Source: Gordionus sp. m RMFG-2023
Taxonomy: Eukaryota; Nematomorpha; Gordioida; Chordodea; Parachordodidae
Assembly (NCBI RefSeq): GCF_954871325.1
Contig: NC_088775.1
Span: 13,927,561-13,991,560 of the forward strand
Direction: 5' to 3'
DNA length: 64,000 nt
Position numbers and translations under genes: made by a program
The notes under the pieces: generated by a model
Database searches by the model: none
Told to the model about the DNA's origin: nothing
What the model saw: the letters and a program-made list of their open reading frames with translations, nothing else
Part shown: one piece after another, positions 45,896 through 57,990 of the stretch
Layout of the letters: each line of letters opens with the position of its first letter
Numbering within the stretch: position 1 is the stretch's first letter

Positions 45896-46972
45896 AATAT
45901 TTAAACAAAAAAAGAGGATATCTTCTTTAAAAAATAAATAAAGTTAAAATAGACATTTATGTACCAAATATGCATTTTCAAGGTCTTTTCATCTTTTTAT
46001 AAATTGGCATAAACAAAAACTTAATAAAAACACGTTTGCAAGAAAAAAAAATACCAAAGAATCCATCCCGAATTTTATGAAAGCGAAACACGAACTTAAT
46101 AGTAAACTTAATTTTTTTTGAAATTGGATTTTCATTCCTAAATTGTTTTCATGAGAGTGAAAGTAGAAAAAAAATGACACTCAGCACGCTTAGATCTTAC
46201 TAGATTATACATTATACTTCCCTACATTTTTATTCCTTACCACTTTAGAGATTACCCCCCCCCCCCCTTCGAAAGGTATTTTAAGGCAAATGGCTCCTGC
46301 TCCTCCCCGCCATTCACGTAGACACTTCATAAATTAAATAGTATATATCGGGGATTTAAAGATTTTTTTTTATAGCCAGATATTTTATAATTGTTATAAA
46401 AACCATTGCAGTTTTGAAATTTATTTTTAAACGTTATGAAGGGAAAGTTTGACTTAAAGCTTCAATTTTTCTTTCTTTATTTTCGGTGCATAGTTATTTA
46501 ATATTGGCCCGCTAGTTATATTTATATATAATATTACTCATAGATTAAATCCGAGTTAGCTATTAGATATAAATACCACCCAAAGACTCAAGAATGGGCC
46601 CATCAAAACATTCGCGTTAAACTCGAGGACCAACCTTTTGATTCTGGTGCTCAAAGGCTTTGCTTTAGATTGTAAATTTTAAAAAATATAAATATTATTA
46701 TATCATGGAGAAAAATAGAAATGTAATATAAGGATATGAGAAACCGAAGAAGAAGAAGCTTTAAAAAATGCTAAAAACTAGAAAATAAAATGGAGTCACG
46801 ATCTAATATTAAATTAAGCATAAAATATTTGTGTTACTCATGAGAACTAGAGAATAATTTTTATAGTTTTCTAAGAATTTGAAGTTTTGAATTGATGACA
46901 GGGGAAAAAAATGGAACGGAGAAATCTATGGGTAATAATGTATAGCGTTGAACGTTATTGATTTTTTTAAAG
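45896..46972. other. AT-rich gene-free DNA with a C-run
   Basis: No genes. A run of thirteen Cs near 46,255-46,267, followed by GGCAAATGGCTCCTGC and CTCCTCCCCGCCATTCAC, resembles the interior right end of the hAT-type relic at 5,520-5,611. Confidence 0.4.
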
Positions 46973-47056
46973 AAGCGTATATGGCCTACTCGGCGAGTTC
47001 ATATAACACCTATCATATAGATCTGGGTCCGAATCCAGCAAGGACCCTTTTTTTCT
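46973..47056 (+). ncRNA. tRNA-like (Pol III type) sequence, possibly a SINE head or tRNA pseudogene
   Basis: ATGGCCTACTCGGCGAG resembles an A box, GGGTCCGAATCC resembles a B box (consensus GGTTCGANTCC), and they are about 45 bp apart. A T-run (CCCTTTTTTT) that could terminate Pol III follows immediately. The T-arm pairs CTGG with CCAG around an 8-base loop, one too many, and no acceptor stem closes, so a functional tRNA is unlikely. Confidence 0.3.
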
Positions 47057-48723
47057 GAAGCCATTTACGTGGTGTGCTAATGCTGGATGGAGTATATTAT
47101 TAAGAGTATCGGATGCGATATCGCGATTCTGTAAATTTTAGTCATTGTTTAGAAAATTGCTATAAACGCTATAATATCATTACCCGAAATTTTGCATCAA
47201 ATTTTAACTAAGGATGTAAAAAATATATGAACAAAAAATTTTGTTTATTTCAAAAACAAAAAATGGGGAAAAACAACGAAAAAAATGTATAAGCGCAAAT
47301 ATCATTTTAACGAAATTTTTAAACATTTTTAAAAAGGTCAAAGCAAAATATCAAAAAATACGGTTCGCAGACTTTTCAAACTTTATGGGGGAAAAATATA
47401 TAAGCCTTCTTTAATATAAAAATAAAAACATGTTCAAAATATAATTCCAGAAAATTTCAATAATTTAACATACTATTTCATTAAAATTTTAAAACTTTTA
47501 AAAATAATTGCTCACCGTTTTCCTTTATGCTTTTGACATAAAACTTACATATTTTTTTTTATATAATGACATCTGACCTTTTTTTCTGATCTGGGCAAAA
47601 TAGAAATGTCTTCTTCTGACTAGTATCCAGTTTAAAATAAGGGGCCACGTTCTAATCCTGATAAATGATAAAAGGTCTCGTCTTACTCTGCATTATAATG
47701 AGAGCGATTCGCTCAAATGATGCGAAATTTATATAATCAAGACAATTATAGGTATAATTTATAAAAACTGAGCGAAATAATGAAATCGCATAAAAACATG
47801 TTGCTATGTGATAATAGACGAATAATTTGTTATTTCGCATCGTTTAAGCGTATCGCGCTTGTTATTTGTCTTTAATATTTGGCGTCTTTGGTTCACCGCT
47901 ATTTTTAACGAGTAATATTTTGATCATAAATTATTAAAATATTTGTAAAGAAAAATAATATAATAATTTTTATCTAAAAATGCAATGCGTTTAATTATTG
48001 AATACTTTTGCTCTAATTATTAAAACTTTAAATTTCAACAATTGTTTGTTTGTAGTTGGGTGTTAATAGCACCCTGTTAAATCCTGAAAAATAATTAAGA
48101 AGACCCCCCCCCCCCACCACCCGCTAAGATATTAGGTATTAGAGTTAAAACACCCATTTTTAATAATGTTTTTCCAAGTTTTTTTACCGTATTTTATGCT
48201 TGACGCATTCTGGATAAAAAATAAAAAATAATGAATAGCTGCCGATTTAATGATATTTATTCTTTTTTACTATTGAAGATATACGAATAAAATTTAAATA
48301 TATTTTTTAATGATATAAAAAATCTACTTTCCACGTGATAGAGTTGAAAAATATATTTTTTTAAATAAGCCTCAATACCGAACTCTACCCGGTAATTAAA
48401 AATTTTTTAGGATCCGATACCAGTGAAAAATTGCATCTATTACCAGTGAAAAATTTTTATCTGGTACATCTTTCTTTACCTAGGGGATCTACATTTTGAC
48501 AGAATCAGATGTTTATGAGTAATTTTAACAGTTAAGATTAGTAATTTCTTTTTTTGTATACAAAAGGATTTATGGCTAGAATTGCCGAAAAAAATAGGCT
48601 CTAGTCAAAAATAATTATTTTGTTAATATTTAATATTTCTTGTGGAACATTATATATATTTTTTTTTAAATTTTAATTCTTCATATTTGAAATATTTGTA
48701 AATAATTTTAGTATCGCTCAAAC
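47057..48723. other. AT-rich gene-free DNA
   Basis: No genes seen. A C-run with CCACCACCCGC lies near 48,106-48,124. Confidence 0.4.
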
Positions 48724-49030
48724 TAGTGATCTGCATCGAGCCTAATTTTTCAAGACTGGGCCAACATTTTTTATTTGTCTCGAAAAGCCTGACCCAAAAT
48801 AAAAATAAAAATTATTTGTTCGCCAGGCCTAGTCCGAATTGTTTAAATATAAAAAAAATTAATCTCTTTTTTTAATTAAAAAAAAATATTAGCGCCTCGT
48901 TTCTTACAAGAATTTTAAAATATATCAATTTTTTTCGAAATTGAATGATATATTTAAAAATACAAGGATAACTCGGCCAGGCCCTATTTAAAAAAAATTA
49001 TTCGACCCGACCCAGCCCTGTACGTCCCAT
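48724..49030. mobile_element. Family-B hAT-type MITE, right end not found
   Basis: Begins TAGTGATCTGCATCGAGCC and TAATTTTTCAAG, with internal AACTCGGCCAGGCCC and GACCCGACCCAGCCC. The expected GCAGATCTCTA terminus is not recognisable, and no duplication of the left flank GCTCAAAC is found. Confidence 0.65.
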
Positions 49031-49249
49031 AAGGCCTCCAGTAATATATGCACATATAATAGAGGTCTGCGGAGTGTCTATAATTATTGTTTTCTCAGGC
49101 CTGGTCCCGTAAAATAAGTCTTTCCAGAATCATGGTAGTTTTTTTAATCAGGGGAAAAAACCATGAATGTTTCTAATTCGGGATCGTAAAATTTTTTGGT
49201 CCCACCAGATTCTGAAATCAAAATATCGCTAATATATAAATGTTTTTGC

Positions 49250-49600
49250 ATTACGCCATCTAATGGATTTTTATATATTACATTTTAAAATCGTAAATAA
49301 ATTTTTCGGACATATTGTGTTAGAAACATATGTTTTACTTATAGTGAATATTAAATAAACGACATATTTATATAATATAAAAATTTATATTTTGCACTTA
49401 AAAATATTTTTGAGTAGTTATTAAAAACTAGATTTCATAATAGTTACCGCATTACAAAACATTCATGACTTAAATTCATCTACCTATCTTATTTTGCGTT
49501 TGACCTGTAAAGGGTGGGCATGTTGTATTGTTTATTTAACCAATAATATATAATAAATATATTATTAATTTTTAAGAAGAACAATGTCATATATAAAATG
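49250..49600 (+). repeat. Dispersed repeat family F, copy 1
   Basis: Shares CGCCATCTAATGGATTTTTA, TTTTTCGGACATAT and CCAATAATATATAATAAATA with copies at 55,030, 55,744 and 58,318. All copies are in the same orientation. The end contains a near-palindrome of AATAATATATAAT words. The class of element is unknown. Confidence 0.7.
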
Positions 49601-49649
49601 TAAACACATCACGATTTTGATGAGATGATTTTGATCAATTTCGCACGCA

Positions 49650-49880
49650 CCATTCTTAAAGTGGGTAAACAGACAGATTTGGGTCGATTTTTATAAACGG
49701 TCTGATTAAGATTTTAGCCAGAATAATATTATATAAGATCTGGAGATTTCGCTCATAGATGGCAGAAAGGTCTGGACCTCTATTTTCCAAATCTCAAGGC
49801 TTACATGATATTATTTTAACTGAAATTAATAGAATCGTTTTTTGAAATCGATACAAATTGGGCCGTTTAACAAAACTAGT
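49650..49880. mobile_element. Degenerate MITE family C copy
   Basis: Contains GATTTCGCTCATAGATGGCA, AGGCTTACATGATATTATTT and GGGCCGTTTAACAAAACTA. Terminal bases diverged and no duplication visible. Confidence 0.6.
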
Positions 49881-51074
49881 TAGGACCATAAATTCGTGAT
49901 CTGGAAATGGCAAAATTCTCAGGTCCGTAGTGTTTCAATTTTACACTAAGGTTGTCAGGTCCAGCCCGGTTTTTAATTTTTTTTTAAATATAAGGCTTAA
50001 ACCAAAATATTAACAAAAAAATTTCCCCTGGCCCTATTACTTTGCCTCGACCCGACAAAAAAATTTTCAGTCGTTACCCGGCCCAAGTCAGACCGAGTAT
50101 TGCGGACCATTTATAGCATGAATTAATTTTAGGTTTTAATGAGTAATTAGGCTTGGCTGGTTTTTCTAAAAAAATCCCCATGGTTGATTGGACGGAATCT
50201 TTAATGAGGCCAATTTTTCACAATATTTTTTTACTTCCAAACAACAAACGTTTTTTATTATTACAGCTGATTTTTTTATATTACAAAATTATTAAATATA
50301 GTTGAATTGTGCAAAAAAAGTAAAAACTAATGTTACTTAAAGCTAATATTATTTAATTTACTTATTAAAATAATGACACAAAAATGTAGGTAATAATTAA
50401 GAATATATAATAAATACATGTTTTACAATATTCAATTAAGAGATGCATTTAAGAAAAAATCAGGAATAAAGATAGAAGATGAATTGATGCAGCTATAACT
50501 TTTAAAGAATGATATTAAGTGACATTCCTTATTAATGTAGTAAATAATTTTCAAGGTTTTTATTTGTAAATATGTGTTTATAATACTTTAATAAATATGT
50601 GCAAATTGTTAAAAGTATCTAAATAGAAACATATCTATCCTGTTACTATTTTTTACGGTATTTAATTAATAAAAAAATTCTTTGATTAAAAGTTATTGAT
50701 AAAGAGGTGTTTAGTAAACTCTGCATGATAAGATGCAATATCAAAATACTTTTTTATATATAAAAATCACAATTCATCTAATACATTATTTGAGTAATTA
50801 TATTTCATATGGTTTAAAGTGATTGCATAATATAAATTTAAAAAAAACAACTTGTTCACTTCAATCGTTTAAGACCCCATTTAATCGTTATATCAAGTTT
50901 GACATGAAAAAAACGGAGAATTTTTCGCATTAAAAATATGTTGTGTTTGGTAGGTTTTTTAAGCTGTTTTTTTCTGGCAACATTTTGTTTGGAAATGACC
51001 ATTGATAGAATACTTAATTTTTTAAATTATTTTAAGGAATAAATTGCCCACTCCTATGATATCTCTTTACTTTA
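49881..51074. other. AT-rich DNA with a GC-rich patch
   Basis: 49,930-50,120 carries family-A/B-like words (CCAGCCCGG, CCTCGACCCGAC, CCCGGCCCAAGTCAGACCG) but no clear termini. The rest is AT-rich filler. Confidence 0.4.
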
Positions 51075-51430
51075 GCTCAAAATATATTACTGGCTTGATG
51101 CCTTACCTAGTCAGAATTTAGGGATATTGTTAAGTGACGAAGAATTAAGAATTCCAGTAGGCCTTCACCTATGATACGACATTATAAGCCACACTAGTTC
51201 GCTAGATGTTTCACATTAGCCGATAGTAAAAGGGAAGAATTGACGTTCTTACTCTAATTCTACAGGTCGTGTCTTGCGACATTGAACAATCAATGCATTA
51301 ATAGCTAAAAAAAATACTAGATAAGGCTGATTTTCCAGTTAGGCTCTTCTGCGGCATAGAAAGGGGGTCATTCATTTGGGATATTCATGCGTTACCAGGT
51401 TTCCTTCAACATTTTGACTTAACCGAGAAC
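51075..51430 (+). pseudogene. LINE C-terminal fragment, second and older copy
   Basis: Same LINE clade as 38,150-39,440. YWLDALPSQNLGILLSDEEL and RIPVGLHL match the FLEAFPSRNLDQLLSNDELR block, GRVLRH followed by TINALIAKK matches GRFIRHSKCNDTIARAL, and GIERGSFIWDIHA matches WKRGNSYWDFSCID. Stops and frame changes occur every 20-40 codons, so it is far more decayed than the 38-kb copy. Confidence 0.65.
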
Positions 51431-51674
51431 TTCAATATAAATAAATACTCTTAATTTATCATCAAGATTCATATTCATACCTCCTTATTTCGAATACATT
51501 AGGATGTTTCGGTTCCCAAATTTGAATGCTTTTTAAAATCAAATATATCAAAAACTAAAAATCCTGTCAAACGACCCTAATCATAATTTATACCTAAAGC
51601 AAAAAATTCCATTTGAAATATTCAGAGGTAACATGTCTTCGGAATACATTTCATCTATTTATTTATAGGCATAC

Positions 51675-51805
51675 TAGTGTTGTTAAGCAGCCCTATTTTT
51701 AAAACTGCTAACCCAAGGTTTTCGTCAAAAAATAGCATAATTTTTTTGTCTAAAATATTGGGTTGGCCGTTTTTAAAAATCGATCCTTTTAACAATACAA
51801 ATTTT
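51675..51805. mobile_element. Internally shortened MITE family C copy
   Basis: Begins TAGTGTTGTTAAGCAGCCC; the centre is reduced to AAAATATTGGGTTGGCCG; it ends near CTTTTAACAATAC. About 130 bp instead of about 220. Confidence 0.65.
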
Positions 51806-51939
51806 TACAAAAAAAGTATATTAATTAATAATTAATTTAAATACTCATAAATTTTTTTTTATAAATTGTAATTGTATACTTTTTTTAAAAAAAAGAAAAA
51901 TCCTTGAAAACTAAGCATCCACTTACATTTTATGTTTAT

Positions 51940-52221
51940 CAGAGACCTTCAGAGGTACCATTTACATGGCTCGGTTCGGCTCGGATTTTTTAAAAAGGCT
52001 TGGCACTAACCGTGTTTTATAGACTCGGCCTTAATGTGCATTTATTCTTGATCATAGCTAATAATGTCGATTTCAAATATTCGGTTTTAAAATATCCAGC
52101 CACTCCCAGTTATTTTATGTAAAAAGAATTTTAAGCCCGGCTCTTTAAAAAAATTGGTCTTTTATGTCAGGCCCGGATATAAAAAAAAAATTAAAATACG
52201 GGTGGCCTCTTCAGGTCTCTG
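51940..52221. mobile_element. hAT-type MITE, family A
   Basis: A 282-bp copy. Left end CAGAGACCTTCAGAGGTACC; right end, read inward, CAGAGACCTGAAGAGGCCAC. Flanks ATGTTTAT and ATAATTAT agree at 6 of 8 positions. Same termini as the gene-bearing element at 32,237. Confidence 0.82.
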
Positions 52222-52970
52222 ATAATTATTATATGCACTCAAAATGCAAAAATGAATCAAAAACACTTTAAAGAGAAATGAACGGAAAAGAGAAACGTGA
52301 TATATAATAGTAAGCATCAAATAAATAAGGTATAAGGAAAAAATAACTGTGGGGGAAAAAATTAAGAATGACCAAGCTGGAATCCTCAGTCTTCTATAAT
52401 TGTAAATATTCTTGTTTAATTAATTACTGTTTATAGTCAAACGCATTTGCGATTTGCTAAAACGCTTGTCACAATTTGGAAAATATAAAAGATATTTTTT
52501 GATGTCTTGAAAGGAGGAGGGTAGAGGCAAAATTTATATATGTCCCTGTCATTGAGATTAGGACGATTTAATCTTAAGGATACTATAGTTGTGTAATGGC
52601 TAAATGATTAGCTAATTTAGTTAAATCTTCAAGCACTTGCCAGAGGAAATCCGTTAACATTACGGCGTTTTAATTTATATTAATTTATTCCAAATTTGAA
52701 TTGCTATATTTTTAAGAAAAATCCCGATGACTTAATGATATTTTTCGATTAAAAACTTGGTTTAGCCGGCTAATAATTGCCTTAAAACGGCTTAAGTTAC
52801 TACATATATAATTATATTTATATATTTTGACCTGTCTCTAAAGTTGCTATATCAGTTTGATGATGATTTAAAAAAATTATGCAAAAATGTCATTATCAAA
52901 TCCTTCTTTTATATATTATGAAGAAATTTTTTAATTTGTTACAAGATAAGAAAAACTTAATGCATAAAAT
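52222..52970. other. AT-rich gene-free DNA
   Basis: Nothing recognised. Confidence 0.4.
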
Positions 52971-53748
52971 CAGGGCTTCGAACTAGTGTTGTTAAACGGC
53001 TCGATTTGAGCTAATTTTTAAAAACGGCTTACTCAATATATTATTCAGAAAAATATTACGCCAGCCTGAATATTTTGCTCATATATGGTACAAAGGTTTG
53101 GACATCTATTAGCGAAATCTCAAGTCACAGGCAATATTTTTCTGGCTAAAATATGGAGTCCGTTTTTAAAAATCGGTTTAAATAAAGCCGTCTAGCAACA
53201 CTACTTCAAACCTAAACGCGAAACCGGAATAAACTGTTATATCTGAACCATAGCCATAACCGAACCCTTATAAAGGAAATATAAAAAGAGCGAACCGAAC
53301 TGTTATAAATGCTTTGAACCCGTTAATTACAGTTTTTATTAATAATTAATTTTAAATTATTAACCTAAATTTGAAATTTTGATTTTTCTTGGGGACAATT
53401 TTTAAATTCGTGATTTCTCAAATTAAATTTTTTAATATTATCTACATATCAATCAATACCAAGTTTATTGTTTTTACTTTATATACTCAATTTAATAGAG
53501 ATTAGGCAAATTAATAGTTAAATAGATAAGAAATAATCTTAATGGTTAAATTAAATAAGGAATTTAAAAAAAATATATATATGGTTTATGATTAAAAAAT
53601 TAAATTTAAAAACCGGAATGAACTGAAAAGAACTGTAAATTCCAAACCGAACCGATATGAATTTCTTCAAAAATAACCGAAATGGAATAAAAATTTTACT
53701 AAAGTAAAAAACGAACCTAACCGCTATACTTAACGTTTCGAAGCCCTG
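52971..53748. mobile_element. hAT-type element G, perfect TSD, hosting a MITE
   Basis: Left end CAGGGCTTCGAAC at 52,971; right end, read inward from 53,748, CAGGGCTTCGAAACGTTAAG. Both flanks are CATAAAAT, a perfect 8-bp duplication. A family-C MITE (52,984-53,203) sits only 13 bp inside the left end. Own sequence is about 550 bp, with repeated CGAACCGAACTG and AACCGAACC words and no transposase. Confidence 0.92.
52984..53203. mobile_element. MITE family C nested in element G
   Basis: A 220-bp copy beginning TAGTGTTGTTAAACGGCTCG and ending GCAACACTA. Flanks CTTCGAAC and CTTCAAAC form a 7/8 duplication, which shows the family makes 8-bp duplications and is therefore hAT-type. Confidence 0.9.
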
Positions 53749-54206
53749 CATAAAATCATGATAGTGGGAAAATATTTTTTATTATCATATTTTGTAAAAT
53801 TAGATATATATTGTCGAATTAAATTTAATGCTTAATATTTTTTAAATAAATTTGAGAATAAAAATTAATTTCGAGTTTTGAGATGTATCTTCTGATTATT
53901 TAAAAGGTCAGGTCACTGGTCGGGTCTTGATCCTAATAATTAAAAATTGCCACACGCCTTCTAAATTGAATTTACAGGGATCTTAGTTTGTATAGTTGAA
54001 CAAAATTGGGAGAAAGTGGACAGAGTAGAACAAGTATATATTTATCAAAATAAGAGTTATGGAGTGTGTATTTAAAACGTATTATTTTACGAATAATAAA
54101 CAATTATTCATTTCAAAAATAATAATTCAATTCATAATAAACCTTTTTATTATATAATAATAGCCTTTTTTAAAAAATATTATTTGGGGAAAATATTGGT
54201 AATTAT
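53749..54206. other. AT-rich gene-free DNA
   Basis: Nothing recognised. Confidence 0.4.
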
Positions 54207-54386
54207 TAGTGTTGTTAAACGGCTTGATTTTTAAAAACGGACCCAATATTTTAGCCAAAAATATTACGCAAGCCTGGAGATTTTGCTCATAGATAGCAGA
54301 AAGGTTTGGACAACTATTAATGAAATCACGAGGCATGCTTAATATTATTTTGGTTATCGGCTAAATCGAGCCTTTTAACAACACAA
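54207..54386. mobile_element. MITE family C copy with TSD
   Basis: A 180-bp copy beginning TAGTGTTGTTAAACGGCTTG and ending CCTTTTAACAACACAA. Flanks GTAATTAT and GAAATTAT (7/8). Confidence 0.85.
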
Positions 54387-54689
54387 GAAATTATTTGTTT
54401 ATCATGTTCTTGAGGAACTTCTTATTTGTACATTTTTCATTTTTGAAAAAATTTTTTTTTAAAGAATTTTTCGAATCAATCATTCGATTAGTAAACCTAT
54501 GGACTACTAAATTATTCGGGAAATGTATAAAGAAAAGTGATTTACGGCAATAAAAAAGCTGTAAAATAAGATTGAGCTTACAAATTAAAACAATGAGTGA
54601 AATGACTGTCAAATTTTAATTTTTTTCTTATACACAAAGGACTACCTAAAAATAATTTAAAATTCAATATTGGCCTATTTTTAAAAAAA

Positions 54690-56080
54690 TATAATCTATC
54701 AAAACCAATAGAAACTGGCAAATTTTCTGTTCTAAGCCGAATGTTTTAAAAAACCTATCATTTAGTTTTAAGCTCTTTTCCTGTAATTAAACATAGATCA
54801 GAATTGGCCCGGTTAGTAAAATAATTTTTTATGAACGAAAAAGCCGATAAATTTGTTTAATTCTAAGCGTAAAAATATTGCGAAATTGTGGTCCGACCCT
54901 TATACTTTGTACAATTTGTTGAACTAGCAAAAATATTTTAGCCCTTCCCCTATTTCTAATATTAAAATAGCGCAATTTTTTATCATTAGTTTTGAAACGA
55001 TATTTTAAAAATCAATCCCTTTTTACTTTACGCTATTTAACGGATTTTTATATATTAAATGTTAATGTCGTAAATTTTCTTTTCGCACATATAATGTTAA
55101 AAATATATGCTTACCTTTATTGAATATGAATATTTACAAGATAACATATAATTTATATTTTGTGCCCGATAATATATTAAGCATATTTTTCAGAAAAGCT
55201 ATTATATTACAAAAATTTAAAACTTATAAAAATTTAGCAATATAATTCATATTTTGTATTTTGATTGTGTAATACGATGTTATGTAATATGGTAATTAAA
55301 TTTTGTAATAATCTTAAAAATTTTTTATTTAAATTTTGGGCAAAAGAAATTTTCATATTCTCATTTAAAGATTTTTTCTAAACCCTGATCAAATCAAAAT
55401 CAATAGAAACTGGCAAATTTTCTGTTCTAAGCTGAAGCTGAAAAGGTCAAGGTTTAAAAAAACCTATCATTTAATTTTAAGATCTTTACTTATAAAATAC
55501 AGGTAAATTAGAGATTGGACTGACCCGTAAATTAATTTTTATGAACGAAAATGCCCTTAAATTTGTTTAATTCTAAGCGTAATAAAATACGAAATGCTTG
55601 ACCCTTAAAAATATTTTCCCGCAAGTTTTTCAGCCCGCGAAAATCTTTTGGCCCAGCCCCAATCTCTAATATTAAAATATCGCCAATTTTAATCATTAAT
55701 TTTATCTACAACAATATTTTAAATATAAATTACTTCTTACTTTACGCCATCTAATGGATTTATATTTATTAAATGTTAAGGTCATAAATTAACCTTTCAG
55801 ACGTAAATGTTAAAAAAATATGTTTACTTTTATTAAATACTAAAATTTACAAGTTTATATAATAATAAATAATTTATATTTTATACCTGAATATAAAGTT
55901 ACTAACACATGCATTTCATGAAAATCATCGTATTACAAAAAATTTATAACTTATGAAAATTTAGATATTCCAATCATATTTTACCTTTGAACTCTTGAAA
56001 GGGGGAGTTGTTGTAATTGTTGATTATTTAACTAATAATATATAATTAATATATTATTAATTTTTCAGAAAGGCGATGAC
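54690..56080 (+). repeat. Dispersed repeat family F, two tandem copies of about 690 bp
   Basis: Each unit contains CAATAGAAACTGGCAAATTT followed by TCTGTTCTAAG, then AAACCTATCATTTA, TTTGTTTAATTCTAAGCGTA, and a CGC[C/T]AT[C/T]TAA[C/T]GGATTT core (about 55,031 and 55,744). Units begin near 54,690 and 55,385. No coding sequence. Confidence 0.75.
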
Positions 56081-57493
56081 ATTTAAAAAGCGTGACAGGT
56101 TATTTCCGTCAATTTAGTTTTTGGTACCTGCACACAAATATTTTTCTTAGAGGAGGATGCGGATCATGAGAATCTCCGTGATGAGCATGAACGAATTTTA
56201 AATTTTGAGCCGTACTATCTTTTACCAGATCGATTAACGGACCAGATTTTTTTCAGAGGACCGAGGTCCATATCGGCTCTTAAATTCTTTGGCCCGGTCT
56301 TTCATTAATATTTAAGTCGACCTTTACTATTCAATTCATATAATTTTATATGTGTATTTTATTTTATTTTTTATGATTGTTTTTCCTTTTTAGTACATTT
56401 TTATTTTGCAATATACTATAAAAATGAAAAGTTTGTCAAAAAAGAATTTTACTTTTTAAAAGTAAAATTTTAATAAATTTATAAATATTTCTAGAATAGT
56501 TGTCTAAACTTGACCATTTAAATCACTATTAAAAAAAATATAAGATATCAAAACCAATAGAAGCTAGCAAAATTTCTTCTAAGCCGAAGCTGGTAGGGAT
56601 ACTATAAAAAAACATTCCCTTACCTCTCCACCTCCTTATCTTACTTACTTTCAAACCTTCCGGAAAAGAAAATTTGATTTGCACTACTTTATTTTCTGAA
56701 TATTACCAGATGATTTTACCGAATACAAAACAAAAGAGAATCCAAGACAATGATAATTAATAATTGCTCCACGAGCAATATATGTATAAACATTTCATAT
56801 ATAATATTATAAATATATGTATGAATACAAATAACGTTGAAAATAATTGACATCTCCTATATATAAATATATATATATATATGTATGACTACATATAATG
56901 TAGAAGTTAACTGACATCTCGTATCTAAAATTATATATATGCGTAATTGTAAAAGTACAAAACACAACATAACAAAATTAAGACTTTACTTGAAACCTAA
57001 TCTTATTGTTTTACAGCTAACTCAAAATTTACACAACCTTTTTCTATAACTCAATTTATTTTTTCTACGAAAAACAAAATAATAATTTATTATCCATAAT
57101 TATATATATAAAAAATAAATAAAATTTTCTTCCAAAAAAATAATAATCATCTTTTTTTAATTTTTTAAAAAAAATCTAAAAAAAATATATCACGTGTCTT
57201 ATTATTATAATTATTAACCAATCAACCTTATTTTCATCGGTTGATTGGCATTACGCATAAAAATGTATAAATTCGTATAAAAATACGACATGCCACCCCT
57301 TTATGGGATCAGGGCATGTCGGTAAATCAAAAAAATTTTTTTACATGTATCTATTTATATTTGCGAGGAAAAAAAAAATTAACATTCATGCTTACATTAA
57401 TGTTACACGAATATTCCCATACATAGTCACCTTAGGCCGACATGGGACTGCTCCAAAAATCATCGGCACTAGTCGTCGGTAGAACACCAGTGG
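56081..57493. other. AT-rich DNA with a further family-F fragment
   Basis: 56,540-56,620 repeats the start of the family-F unit (CCAATAGAAGCTAGC, TTCTAAGCCGAAGCTGG). 56,160-56,340 is less AT-rich (GGACCGAGGTCCATATCGGC) but not recognised. Two near-copies of ATATGTATGAATACAAATAA-like sequence are seen at 56,810-56,950. Confidence 0.4.
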
Positions 57494-57990
57494 CTATAGT
57501 GGCCATAGCTCTCTGCAACACATCTCCTTCTCTATGTCCACGAGATTCCCCCAATTGTTGCACTCATCATTATAATTTTGTCTTTTCGGAGGACGTCTAT
57601 CAGTAGGTATGGCCGGTCCTATAAGAACGGAAGATGTCGGCTGCCCCAAATTCATCTCGTTATATATCCTCTTTTGTCCCTCATGTGGCTCTACCCGCGG
57701 ATTCTCCGATAACACCCCCATAGGTACACGATCCCTGAATAGTTGCGTGCATTGATGTCTAAGATGACCCCCGCCCTGACAATTATAACATCTTTTCCGT
57801 CTAATCCCATATGTCGGTGGCTGATTTTCATTCCGGCGTCCTTCTCCCAGGGTCATACCATCATGCTTCTTGATTAACGTGACCTGGAGATAAAAATCTC
57901 AAGGTCCACAAGGCGGGAGGTTGTCTCCATCTCTCGAATGTGATGAAATATTTATGGATATCTGGCTCAAGGATATACGTTGACTTTTTC
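57494..57990 (-). pseudogene. Gag zinc-knuckle relic of an LTR retroelement (fossil)
   Basis: A minus-strand frame of about 120 codons with a CCHC zinc knuckle CYNCQGGGHLRHQC (C-x2-C-x4-H-x4-C), preceded by a basic stretch GIRRKR and followed by PAIPTDRRPPKRQNY. The reading resembles the nucleocapsid region of a Ty3-type Gag. No protease or pol lies next to it. It is isolated and old; the element's boundaries are not visible. Confidence 0.6.

Noticed and set aside
46255-48124. C-runs as regulatory or G-quadruplex elements
   Set aside because: The runs near 46,255 and 48,106 are single homopolymers without spaced G-tracts and resemble slipped interior sequence of hAT-type relics.
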